From the NCBI GenBank assembly GCA_963747375.1, contig CAVVFL010000011.1, forward strand, positions 1-64,000: 64,000 bases of DNA, read 5' to 3'. Under the pieces are notes generated by a model that was not told the origin of the DNA, ran no database searches, and worked only from the letters and a program-made list of their open reading frames with translations. Shown here piece after piece: positions 36,512-44,915 of this stretch. Made by a program: the position numbers and the translations under genes. This DNA comes from Sva-07 sp963747375 (GTDB lineage Bacteria; Actinomycetota; Acidimicrobiia; Acidimicrobiales; Ilumatobacteraceae). The first letter of the stretch is position 1. Each line of letters opens with the position of its first letter.

Positions 36512-38824
36512 CACACTCCGATGCCGTTGCGGGTGTCGAGAATCCGCACCGGATTCGCAACCGGAGCAAACCCCGAACCAGCCGGGAAGAACCCCGACAC
36601 ATCAGCCAACAGATCAATCGTCGAATAACTGAACACACACACCCGACCACCCACACCCGGCTTCGCGATCACCAGATTCGGGATCGTCTGCCCAACCGCA
36701 TAATTCAGATTCGACGCCTCAGGACGCGGCTGCCCACACGGATACACCGTCGCAAACCCAGCCTCCCTGCGCATTCACCACCGTCATGTTCAACGCCACC
36801 GCAACCGCATCCGACGGCACCCCCGCCACACCGGCCACCTGCACCTCCAACGTCGCACCGGCACCAACAGCCGACACCGGCGACCCGATGCCGTTGCGGG
36901 TGTCGAGAATCCGCACCGGATTCGCAACCGGAGCAAACCCCGAACCAGCCGGGAAGAACCCCGACACATCAGCCAACAGATCAATCGTCGAATAACTGAA
37001 CACACACACCCGACCACCCACACCCGGCTTCGCGATCACCAGATTCGGGATCGTCTGCCCAACCGCATAATTCAGATTCGACGCCTCAGGACGCGGCTGC
37101 CCACACGGATACACCGTCGCAAACCCAGCCTCCCTCGCATTCACCACCGTCATGTTCAACGCCACCGCAACCGCATCCGACGGCACCCCCGCCACACCGG
37201 CCACCTGCACCTCCAACGTCGCACCGGCACCAACAGCCGACACCGACGACCCGATGCCGTTGCGGGTGTCGAGAATCCGCACCGGATTCGCAACCGGAGC
37301 AAACCCCGAACCAGCCGGGAAGAACCCCGACACATCAGCCAACAGATCAATCGTCGAATAACTGAACACACACACCCGACCACCCACACCCGGCTTCGCG
37401 ATCACCAGATTCGGGATCGTCTGCCCAACCGCATAATTCAGATTCGACGCCTCAGGACGCGGCTGCCCACACGGATACACCGTCGCAAACCCAGCCTCCC
37501 TCGCATTCACCACCGTCATGTTCAACGCCACCGCAACCGCATCCGACGGCACCCCCGCCACACCGGCCACCTGCACCTCCAACGTCTGACCCCCGGGGAG
37601 CGAACCAGCCAATCTGAGCTTGCGGACCTCGGACGAACCATTGAGGGTGTAGTAGAGCGACGTGCCGGCCGGCTCGTCGACGAAGGCCATGTCGGTGAGG
37701 CCGAACGCACCGGTCAGAATCGGGTTGCCGTAGTCGACAGCGCCGGTCGCCGTCCGCAGCCACACGCGTCCGGATCCGCCGTCGCCGAACAGGTAGCCAC
37801 CCTCGAATGCGGACGGCCAGGCCGCGCTCGGCACGAACGCACCTGCCGTGATGAAGGTGCCGGTCGACCGCGGGTAGTCCGTGATCGGATCGGTCACGCC
37901 GGCCGGCGGACCGGCGCACGGCGGGTTCTGGCCGGCGGGGCACTGACCTTCGCGAGCGTTCCATCCGTAGTTCGCGCCGAGCACGCCGTCGTCGACTTCT
38001 TCACGGGTGCTCTGGCCGACGTCGTTGATGAAGAACCGCGTCGTCGCGCTGTTCGGGTCGAAAGCGAAACGGAACGGATTGCGCAGCCCCCACGCGTACA
38101 GCTCCTGACACCACGTGGTCGGCGTGGTCGGCGCGTTCCCCCGGCTTCCACAGGCGACGGCACCGAGCGCCGTGAGCGGATTGCCGGGCGCGGGCGCCCC
38201 GGTGAAACGGTCGAGCCGGAGGATCTTGCCGTTGAGCAGGCTGAGATCCTGGGCGGCGTTGTTGTTGCCGCCCGAGCCCGAGTCGCCACGCGGGTCGCCG
38301 CCGGCGTCGCCGGTCGAGATGTACAGGTAGCCGTCGGCGCCGATGTCGAGATCACCGCCGTTGTGGTTGCCGTTGACCGAGGAGATGTTGTCGATCAGCA
38401 CCTGCTCGGTCGCCACGTCGATGCTGTTGCCCGACATCACGAAGGCACTCACCCGGTTCACGCAGCCCCCTGGCGAGCCGGGCGCCGATCGGGTGTAGAA
38501 GACGTACACACGGCCCGAGGTGGCAAAGGTGGGGTCGTGCGTGAACCCGAGCAGTCCGCGTTCGCCGCCCGCGCACACTGACAACTGTGCCGCCGGCGTG
38601 CCGAGCAGTTGACCGGTGACGGTGTCGATGAGACGGACACGACCGGTGGCCTGCTCGAGGACGACGACGCGATTGCCGGGCAGTGACTCGACGGCGGTGG
38701 GTGACGCGACCGAAGCGACGATCGCATCGGTGAAGCCGGGCAGTGTTGCTGCGTCCGCGGCGTCATGCGCTTGGCCGATCACTCCAGTCGTCGTGATCAG
38801 GACCACCGCGGCGAGCCGACGCAC
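36511..38824 (-). CDS. Secreted PQQ-type sugar dehydrogenase with C-terminal tandem surface repeats, one frameshift as read
   Basis: About 770 residues after repair. A signal peptide (VRRLAAVVLITTTGVIGQAH, cleavage near 25) precedes a six-bladed glucose/sorbosone dehydrogenase propeller (about 27-370) with HNGGDLDIGADGYLYISTGD, WGLRNPFRFAFDP and GANYGWNAREG, as in PQQ-dependent aldose dehydrogenases of the YliI type. Then follow two full and one partial copy of a 122-residue repeat (GFATVYPCGQPRPEASNLNY, LLADVSGFFPAGSG, PVRILDTRNGIG). One extra base at about 36771 breaks the third copy; the two other copies lack it, proving an insertion relative to them. The start is GTG 38824. The dehydrogenase would act outside the membrane on aldoses; the repeats probably serve attachment or stability. 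Confidence 0.82.
36520..37585 (-). repeat. Tandem array of a 366-bp coding repeat (three units, last partial)
   Basis: Units start at 36520, 36887 and 37253, with periods of 367 and 366 bp; the 367-bp period contains the inserted base near 36771. The units are almost identical in DNA, so the array is recent or kept uniform by recombination. The coding strand is rich in T-ending codons (GGT, GTT, GAT) unlike the G/C-ending neighbours. Confidence 0.93.
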
Positions 38825-38912
38825 CTTCGCAGGGTACCCGACCGGCACGGTCGGTGGTCTCCGGGCGGATCGCCGAACCGTCGGAGTGTCGGGAGCGGGT
38901 GCAGATCGGCTG

Positions 38913-39130
38913 TCACCGGAGTTCGAGGAGGTCGGCGACGGTGAGCTCCCACATGTCCCCCGGAGCGGCGTGGACTGCCCGCCACCCGGCCGCACGGGCC
39001 TGTTCGACGTTGTGCAGGAGGTCGTCCACGAACGCAACCTCCGACGGATCGGTACCGAGCCGTTGGGTCGCCAGCTGGAAGAACGCGGGCTCGTGAGGAC
39101 ACCGTCGACGTCGAGCGCCAGTGTCAGCAT
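38913..39130 (-). pseudogene. HAD-hydrolase remnant with internal deletion
   Basis: From ATG 39130 the frame begins MLTLALDVDGVL, the DxD nucleophile motif of HAD phosphatases, and then jumps to HEPAFFQLATQRLG followed by EVAFVDDLLHNVEQARAAGW, the C-terminal motif of subfamily IA, in another frame, ending at 38913. The roughly 100 residues normally between these motifs, with the cap and motif II, are absent. This is a deletion derivative, not a simple sequencing slip. Confidence 0.65.
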
Positions 39131-39220
39131 GCGGCCAGTGTTGCAGGCCGACCACGCACCCGAACCCGAGTTCCGAGCCGGCACGCTGTGCACCGGCGCG
39201 TTGCGTGAGAGGGTGTGGCG

Positions 39221-39940
39221 ATGAGCCGGGCCTTCGAGGAGATCGACCACCAGACGACACCGATGGGAGACATCAGCCTTCGTCGCCGGCTCGAGCCGAC
39301 CCTGCTGGTCGATGTGTACGAGGTGAAGCTCGGCGACGAGTTCCTGATGTCGAGCCTGTTCACCGCCAGCGAAGAGGCTGTGGCTCGCCTCGGGCTGGCC
39401 GCGCGGGACGGCGATGGTCTCGACGTGATCGTCGGTGGCCTCGGGCTCGGCCACACCGCTGCGACCGCGCTCGACGACGCCCGCGTGAACCGGCTCCAGG
39501 TGATCGAAACCCTGCCGCAGGTCATCGGATGGCATCGCGACCATCTCGTCCCGCTCGGCGCGACCCTCACCGCCGATGATCGCTGCACGTTCGTCCACGG
39601 CGACTTCTTCGCCATGGTGGCCGATGGGATCGAGCACGGTACCGGCGGGCCAACTCGATTCGATGCGATTCTCGTCGACATCGACCACACGCCGAGCCAT
39701 CTCTTGAGCTCGGACCACGCCACCTTCTACCAACCGGCGGGGCTTGCCCGCGTCCGCGACCAGCTCCTGCCGGGAGGCGTGTTCGCGCTGTGGTCGGACG
39801 ATCCACCGGACCCGCGGTTCGTCGCGCTCCTGGAGGACACGTTCACCGATGTCACCGCTCACATCGTCGCCTTCCCGAACTTCCACACCGGCGGCGAGTC
39901 GGCCTGCACGGTCTACGTCTGCGTGGTCAGCGGCCCATGA
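39221..39940 (+). CDS. Spermidine-synthase-like SAM-binding protein
   Basis: A 239-residue Rossmann protein. VIVGGLGLGHTAATALD is a spermidine-synthase-type motif I, LQVIETLPQVIGWH the second strand, and FDAILVDIDHTPSHLL the DxD-like region. Polyamine synthases normally have a clearer aminopropyl-acceptor site, so a putrescine aminopropyltransferase role is only possible; a methyltransferase-like role is equally likely. I prefer ATG 39221, with GAGAGGG seven bases upstream, to GTG 39215. Confidence 0.75.
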   Translation: MSRAFEEIDHQTTPMGDISLRRRLEPTLLVDVYEVKLGDEFLMSSLFTASEEAVARLGLAARDGDGLDVIVGGLGLGHTAATALDDARVNRLQVIETLPQVIGWHRDHLVPLGATLTADDRCTFVHGDFFAMVADGIEHGTGGPTRFDAILVDIDHTPSHLLSSDHATFYQPAGLARVRDQLLPGGVFALWSDDPPDPRFVALLEDTFTDVTAHIVAFPNFHTGGESACTVYVCVVSGP

Positions 39941-39973
39941 ACGTCACGTCTGGAGTCCGCGATCCTTCGTCGA

Positions 39974-40624
39974 TCAGCCGGAAGGCTTGGCGTCGCGTTC
40001 GTCTCGTGCCAGTGCCTCCTGGTCCCGTGCGGGCAGCACGGCGCGGAGCACGTCGATGCGTTTCCAGTCCGGAATCGGTGCTTCCTCGCCGGGTCGAGGA
40101 ACGAACTTCGAGATCTCGCCGTGTTGATGGACGTAGCGGCCGCAGTTCGGAAAGACCCGTCCGACACGGAAGATGATGACTGCCTGGGCGCCCACGTGGG
40201 CGTCGAGGTCTGCGCGGTCCACCGACACCGTTGCCCGACCGTGGACCCGCATGCGCCACGGGCGCCGCTCGTCGACGAAGAGCAGTGCGACACGCCCGTC
40301 GTCGATGATGTTGCCCAACGTGCGCCACATCCCGTTGCCGTCATAGCTCGGGATCCTCAGCTCGCTCGGGCTCACGATCTCGACGAATCCGACGTCACCG
40401 CCCTTGTACGACACATCCGGCCACCCGTCCGCGTCGACCGTGGAGATCCACACCGTCGATTGGTCGCGGATCAGTTCGATGTCGCCGTCATCGAACTGGT
40501 CATGCACCGTGACCGCCGCGAGGGTGTCGGCGAGCCGCTGGGAATCGAAGGCCGACTGCAACGCCCGAGCGCCGAGGCCGTACAGATTCCCGCCGCCCAC
40601 ATCCGAATTCTCCTGCGCGTCCAT
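39974..40624 (-). CDS. Pyridoxamine 5'-phosphate oxidase-like flavin-binding protein
   Basis: A 216-residue split-barrel protein: VWISTVDADGWPDVSYKGG, RIPSYDGNGMWRTLGNI, VALLFVDERRPWRMRVHGRA and RVGRVFPNCGRYVHQ follow the PNPOx-like pattern in order. These bind FMN or F420; the group with CGRYVHQ-like ends is uncharacterised. The start is ATG 40624. It converges with the spermidine-synthase-like gene. Confidence 0.82.
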   Translation of the reverse strand: MDAQENSDVGGGNLYGLGARALQSAFDSQRLADTLAAVTVHDQFDDGDIELIRDQSTVWISTVDADGWPDVSYKGGDVGFVEIVSPSELRIPSYDGNGMWRTLGNIIDDGRVALLFVDERRPWRMRVHGRATVSVDRADLDAHVGAQAVIIFRVGRVFPNCGRYVHQHGEISKFVPRPGEEAPIPDWKRIDVLRAVLPARDQEALARDERDAKPSG

Positions 40625-40766
40625 GGATCCCCTCACATTCCGACCGATGCCGGCCGCATCGTCACCCAGCTCATCAGGTACGGGGCCCGTGGGCAAGGGA
40701 AACGATCAACGACCACCTCCCGATGCGCAACAGTGCCGCACGCGATGAGCGGTCGCCAACGTGTTC

Positions 40767-41546
40767 TCACCGGCCGGTGAACTCGGCCTTGCCGGGACCG
40801 TGTTCGAGGAAGCTGGCGACACCGATCTGCGAGTCGTCGGTCTCGAACACCTCGACGAACGCGGCTCGTTCCAACAGCAGCCCATCGGTCAGAGAACTCG
40901 AGAGCCCGTCGTCGATCACCCGTTTGGCAATCGCCTGCGCCGTCAAGGCACCGCCGGCCACCTCGGCGGCAAGGGCAAACGCTCGCTCGTGCAGTTCATC
41001 GGGCGCCACGACTTCGTCGACGAGCCCGATCCGCAGCGCCTCCTCGGCGCGAACCTGACGCCCGGTGAGGCACATCTCCTTGGCCCGGCTGGCGCCGATC
41101 GTGCGCGGCAACCGTTGGGTGCCGCCACCGCCGGGAATGATCCCCAGCAGGATCTCCGGCTGGCCGAACACGGCCTTCTCGGACGCGATCCGATAGTCAC
41201 AGGCGAGCGCCAGCTCGCATCCACCACCGAGCGCGTAGCCGCTCACGGCAGCGATCACGAACCGCGGCAATGCCGCCAGCGCATCGAGGGTCGAATGGAA
41301 ACCCTGAGCGATCACGGCCGCCTCATCGGGCCCGCCGAACTGTGAGATGTCGGCGCCGGCGGCCAGCAGGCGCGCGCCTCCGGTGATGACGACCGCACCC
41401 GGAAGGTCGGCCGACAGGTCGTCCACAGCGGTGCGGATCTCGGCGAGCAGTTCCTGCGACAACGCGTTGACCTTGCCGTTGGCGAGCGTGATGACCGCGA
41501 CGCCATCGTCGCGTCGATCGAGGGTGAGCAGTGCGTAGTCGGCCAT
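40767..41546 (-). CDS. Enoyl-CoA hydratase/isomerase family protein
   Basis: A 259-residue crotonase. The oxyanion-hole residues are in GGARLLAAGADISQFGG and AVSGYALGGGCELALACDYR, and the catalytic-region ILLGIIPGGGGTQRLPRTIG has a Gly-rich turn with Glu-type general base upstream (FGQPEILLG). It likely hydrates enoyl-CoAs in fatty-acid or amino-acid oxidation. The start is ATG 41546; the longer in-frame stretch upstream lacks homology. It is followed upstream by a short tetratricopeptide-like gene and meaB. Confidence 0.92.
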   Translation of the reverse strand: MADYALLTLDRRDDGVAVITLANGKVNALSQELLAEIRTAVDDLSADLPGAVVITGGARLLAAGADISQFGGPDEAAVIAQGFHSTLDALAALPRFVIAAVSGYALGGGCELALACDYRIASEKAVFGQPEILLGIIPGGGGTQRLPRTIGASRAKEMCLTGRQVRAEEALRIGLVDEVVAPDELHERAFALAAEVAGGALTAQAIAKRVIDDGLSSSLTDGLLLERAAFVEVFETDDSQIGVASFLEHGPGKAEFTGR

Positions 41547-41575
41547 GAGGCGAGTCTTGCCGATGGCCGCGACGC

Positions 41576-42067
41576 TCACCCGGTCCGATCGAGCCCGAAC
41601 CAGGGCTCTGTGGCGAGGTCGGACTCGAAGATCTCTCGATCGTCGGCGTCGACCACCTCGATCGACCGCGCCGCGGCGTACTCCACAGCGGCGTCGTCGA
41701 GCCGGCCGAGACACGCGAGTGCCCGAGCTCGAGCCTCGTGCGCGTAACCGAGATCGAAATCGACGAGCGCGGCGTCCGCGACCGCCGCAGCACAGCGATC
41801 GGCATGATGGAGCGCGAGGTCACCCTGACCGAGGACGACATGACAACGCGACAGCAACCACGAGCCGCGGGCGTCGTTCTCCGGCGCTCGGCCCTCGGCT
41901 CGCTGCCAGTGGTAGAACGACGCATAGGCCCGCGACAGCACCTCGTCGACCTCCGCCGGTGTGTGGCTCCTCCCGTCGAGGAGCTCCCAGGTCGCATTGA
42001 ACGCCTCGATCCCGAGACGTCGGTGCAGCGCGGGGTCGGCCACAGGATCAGGCGACTGGTTCGTCAT
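41576..42067 (-). CDS. Small helical-repeat (TPR-like) protein
   Basis: A 163-residue all-helical protein. SRAYASFYHWQRAEGR, SRCHVVLGQGDLALHHADRC and DLGYAHEARARALACLGRLD look like tetratricopeptide-type helix pairs, with Ala/Leu spacing typical of the fold. No enzymatic motif; a scaffold role is possible. It lies between meaB and the enoyl-CoA hydratase gene on the same strand, with 46 and 29 bp gaps, so one operon with meaB is plausible. Confidence 0.7.
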   Translation of the reverse strand: MTNQSPDPVADPALHRRLGIEAFNATWELLDGRSHTPAEVDEVLSRAYASFYHWQRAEGRAPENDARGSWLLSRCHVVLGQGDLALHHADRCAAAVADAALVDFDLGYAHEARARALACLGRLDDAAVEYAAARSIEVVDADDREIFESDLATEPWFGLDRTG

Positions 42068-42113
42068 CCCCGGATTGTTGCTGCTCGGTCCCTTCGCCGA
42101 CAAGACCTTCGAG

Positions 42114-43076
42114 TCAGGCGTCGACGGCGGCGAGCATCTCGTCGGCGGCGGTCCACGGGTCGGTGGAACGCTCGACGACGGCGTCGGTGAGTTCGTCCCA
42201 CCGGGTGCCGGAACAGATCTGGCGGGCGCGCCGTCCGAGTCGGGTGGCCACGATCTCGCGCAACTCCTCGCGCAATCGGAACGCTCGTCGCTCGGCCAGT
42301 TGGCCCGAGGATTCGGCATATGCACGATGGGCCAGCACCGCATCCCACAGTTCAGCCACACCCTGGCCGGTGGATCCGACCGTCGGCACGATCGGCGGAC
42401 GCCATGTGTCGTGGGGCAAGTCGGAGAGATCGAGCATCTGCATCAGATCCCGGCTCGTTTCCTCGACACCCTTGCGGTCCGCCTTGTTGATCACGAAGAC
42501 GTCGGCGATCTCCATGAGGCCGGCCTTGTTCGCCTGGACGCTGTCGCCCCACCCCGGGTTGACGACGACGACCGTGGTGTCCGCCTTTCCCGCGACCTCG
42601 ACCTCGACCTGGCCGACGCCCACCGTTTCCACCAGGACCCAGTGCCGCCCGATCGCATGGAGCAGCCGAACGGCCTCGGGCGTCGCCAGCGACAGCCCGC
42701 CGAGGTGACCGCGCGTGGCCATCGACCGGATGAACACGCCAGGGTCGGTCGCGTGATCCTGCATCCGCACCCGGTCGCCCAGGATCGCTCCCCCGGTGAA
42801 CGGCGACGACGGGTCGATGGCGAGCACGGCAATTTCCAGGTCCTGCGCCCGCAGCTGCCCGATCAGCGAACTCGTCAGCGTGCTCTTGCCCGCACCGGGA
42901 GCGCCGGTGAGCCCGACCGTGTAGCCCGATCCGCTCAGCGGATAGGCGAGACGGCCGATCGTGCGAGCGTCGTCGTCGCCGCGCTCGATCAGCGACAGAA
43001 GACGTGCGAGTGCGCTGCGATCGCCGTCGGACGCGGCGTGGAACAGCTCGGGCGCGGGACGATGACGTCGGCTCAC
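42114..43076 (-). CDS. meaB: Methylmalonyl-CoA mutase-associated GTPase MeaB
   Basis: G3E GTPase that protects and reloads adenosylcobalamin-dependent mutases. A 320-residue protein: Walker A GLTGAPGAGKSTLTSSL, switch region DPSSPFTGGAILGDRVRM, ETVGVGQVEVEVAGKAD, and the base-recognition NKAD. Start GTG 43076. Methylmalonyl-CoA mutase itself is not in the window, but its presence in the cell is implied. The upstream NifU-like gene ends 10 bp before it. Confidence 0.95.
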   Translation of the reverse strand: MSRRHRPAPELFHAASDGDRSALARLLSLIERGDDDARTIGRLAYPLSGSGYTVGLTGAPGAGKSTLTSSLIGQLRAQDLEIAVLAIDPSSPFTGGAILGDRVRMQDHATDPGVFIRSMATRGHLGGLSLATPEAVRLLHAIGRHWVLVETVGVGQVEVEVAGKADTTVVVVNPGWGDSVQANKAGLMEIADVFVINKADRKGVEETSRDLMQMLDLSDLPHDTWRPPIVPTVGSTGQGVAELWDAVLAHRAYAESSGQLAERRAFRLREELREIVATRLGRRARQICSGTRWDELTDAVVERSTDPWTAADEMLAAVDA

Positions 43077-43086
43077 GAGCCCGACC

Positions 43087-43341
43087 TCACGCCGCCTCTT
43101 CGGCGATGTTCACCACTTCGGTGACGCCGTCGACGCGATCGCGCATGATGCGTTCGATCCCGGCCTTCAGCGTCTGCGTCGACGCCGGACACCCGACACA
43201 GGCACCGATGAGTTCGACGGAAACGATCCCGGTGCTCTCGTCGACGTCGTGCAGAATGATGTCGCCGCCATCGGCCTGGAGCGCGGGACGGATGACCTCG
43301 ATGGTGGCTTCGACCTGTTCTCGCATGTCGGGGTCATTCAA
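43087..43341 (-). CDS. NifU C-terminal-domain Fe-S scaffold protein
   Basis: An 84-residue NifU-like domain: VEATIEVIRPALQADGGDI, then the cluster-binding CVGC, followed by LKAGIERIMRDRV. It carries or transfers [4Fe-4S] clusters to apoproteins. The frame opens with TTG 43341 (MNDPDMREQ); ATG 43326 is an alternative start giving 79 residues. Its products would include radical SAM MoaA among others. It precedes meaB by 10 bp. Confidence 0.9.
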   Translation of the reverse strand: MNDPDMREQVEATIEVIRPALQADGGDIILHDVDESTGIVSVELIGACVGCPASTQTLKAGIERIMRDRVDGVTEVVNIAEEAA

Positions 43342-43368
43342 TCAGCCGAGCCCGTAAGATCGGTAGCC

Positions 43369-43572
43369 GTGACCGCAGTCTTCGCCGTCGGCACGGCTCC
43401 CATGCTCCTCGCCCACCAGGGCGGCTGGGACGAAGCGGCGTTCATCGGGGCTCCGATCCTGATCATCATGGGCCTGCTCTGGCTCGCCAAACGCCGAGTC
43501 GACGCCGCCCACGAACCGTCGCACGGTGCCGGGTCGGACATCAGGAAATCCGACACCGACCGTCACGCGTGA
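43369..43572 (+). CDS. Small single-helix membrane protein, function unknown
   Basis: A 67-residue protein starting GTG 43369 with a hydrophobic start (VTAVFAVGTAPMLLAHQGG), one clear membrane helix (AAFIGAPILIIMGLLWLAK, about 27-45) and a polar C-terminal tail rich in His, Asp and Ser. It is divergent from the NifU-like gene (27 bp between starts) and convergent with murA. No family recognised. Confidence 0.55.
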   Translation: MTAVFAVGTAPMLLAHQGGWDEAAFIGAPILIIMGLLWLAKRRVDAAHEPSHGAGSDIRKSDTDRHA

Positions 43573-43591
43573 GCCGGCGACGTGTGCTCGT

Positions 43592-44893
43592 TCAGCGGCG
43601 ATCGATGTGCGCGCCGACGGCCGAGAGGCGGCCGACCAGGTCGTCGTAGCCCCGGTCGATGTGGTGGATACCGGTGATCTCCGTCTCGCCTTCGGCGGCC
43701 AGACCGGCGACGACCATCGCCGCTCCCGCCCGGATGTCGTGGGCTCGGACCGGCGCACCCGAGAGTCGGCGAACACCCCGCACCACGGCGTGATGACCGC
43801 TCGTTCGCACGTCGGCGCCGAGCCGCTGCAGTTCCTCGACGTAGCGGAACCGTCCCGGGTAGAGGTTCTCCGTCACGATCCCCACGCCGTCGGCCACCGC
43901 CAGCATGGTGATGATCAGCGGCTTGTAGTCGGTGGCGATCCCCGGGTACGGCAACGTCGCGACGTCGATCGACCGCAGCCGATCCGGAGCGATGACACGC
44001 ATCCGGTCGGTCTGTCCACGCTCGGTCAGGGTCGTGATCTCGAGGCCCATGTCGGCGAAGCGGTCGAGCAACATCGTCATGTGTTCGGGGCGAGCGCCTT
44101 CGATGTCGAGTTCACCGCCCGCCACCGCGACCGCGGCGATGTACGTCGCCGCCTGGATGCGATCAGGGACCGTGTGGTGCGACACGGCACGCAACGATCC
44201 GCGATCGACCCCGTCGATCACGAGCGTCGAGGTGCCGACCCCCGAGATCTCCGCTCCCATCGCCATCAGGAACTCGCACAAGTCGGCGATCTCCGGTTCG
44301 CGGGCGGCATTGTTGATCGTGGTTCGTCCGTCGGCGAACACCGCGGCTGTCATCAGGTTCTCGGTGGCGCCGACGCTCGGAAAGTCGAACGTGATGTCGG
44401 CACCGTGCAGCCGGTCGGCGGAAGCTTCGAGGTATCCGTGACTGAACTTGAAGGTGGCGCCCATGGCTTCGAGCCCGGCGACGTGCATGTCGATCGGACG
44501 CGAACCGAAGTCGTCGCCACCCGGCAGCGAGAGGCGCAGGTGACCACACCGGGCGAGAAGCGGCCCGAGGACGTTGATCGATGCCCGGATTCGCTCGACG
44601 AGTTCGTACGGCGCCACCGGCGTGAGGTCGCCGTGGTCGGTCAGGAGCAGCCGATCGGGTGTCGGCCGCTCGATCGACACGCCGATCGCCTCGAGCAGGT
44701 CGCCCATGATCGTGACATCGGCGATGTCGGGGACGTTGGTCAGTTCGAACGTGCCGTCGCAGAGGAGCGTGGCGGCCATCAGCTTGAGCACCGAGTTCTT
44801 GGCACCGGGGACCGCGACGGTGCCTGCGAGCGGGCCGCTGCCCCGCACGACGATCGCAGGCGCGTCGGTGAGCACCTCGGAGATCGGATTCAT
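43592..44893 (-). CDS. murA: UDP-N-acetylglucosamine 1-carboxyvinyltransferase with Asp in place of catalytic Cys
   Basis: First committed step of peptidoglycan synthesis: transfers enolpyruvate from PEP to UDP-GlcNAc. A 433-residue protein with GAKNSVLKLMAATLL near the N-terminus and RASINVLGPLLARCGHLRLS leading to the active-site loop. The loop reads SLPGGDDFGSRPIDMH: the position of E. coli Cys115 (GGCAIG) is Asp, as in mycobacteria, so the enzyme should be active yet not alkylated by fosfomycin. The start is ATG 44893. It is divergent from the MFS gene (22 bp between starts). Confidence 0.96.
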   Translation of the reverse strand: MNPISEVLTDAPAIVVRGSGPLAGTVAVPGAKNSVLKLMAATLLCDGTFELTNVPDIADVTIMGDLLEAIGVSIERPTPDRLLLTDHGDLTPVAPYELVERIRASINVLGPLLARCGHLRLSLPGGDDFGSRPIDMHVAGLEAMGATFKFSHGYLEASADRLHGADITFDFPSVGATENLMTAAVFADGRTTINNAAREPEIADLCEFLMAMGAEISGVGTSTLVIDGVDRGSLRAVSHHTVPDRIQAATYIAAVAVAGGELDIEGARPEHMTMLLDRFADMGLEITTLTERGQTDRMRVIAPDRLRSIDVATLPYPGIATDYKPLIITMLAVADGVGIVTENLYPGRFRYVEELQRLGADVRTSGHHAVVRGVRRLSGAPVRAHDIRAGAAMVVAGLAAEGETEITGIHHIDRGYDDLVGRLSAVGAHIDRR

Positions 44894-44915
44894 GGCCCAC
44901 CAGTATGCTCCCGCC

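Noticed and set aside
36520..37585. Tandem repeats as a CRISPR array
   Set aside because: Units are 366 bp, coding and in frame, with no short repeat-spacer alternation and no cas genes.
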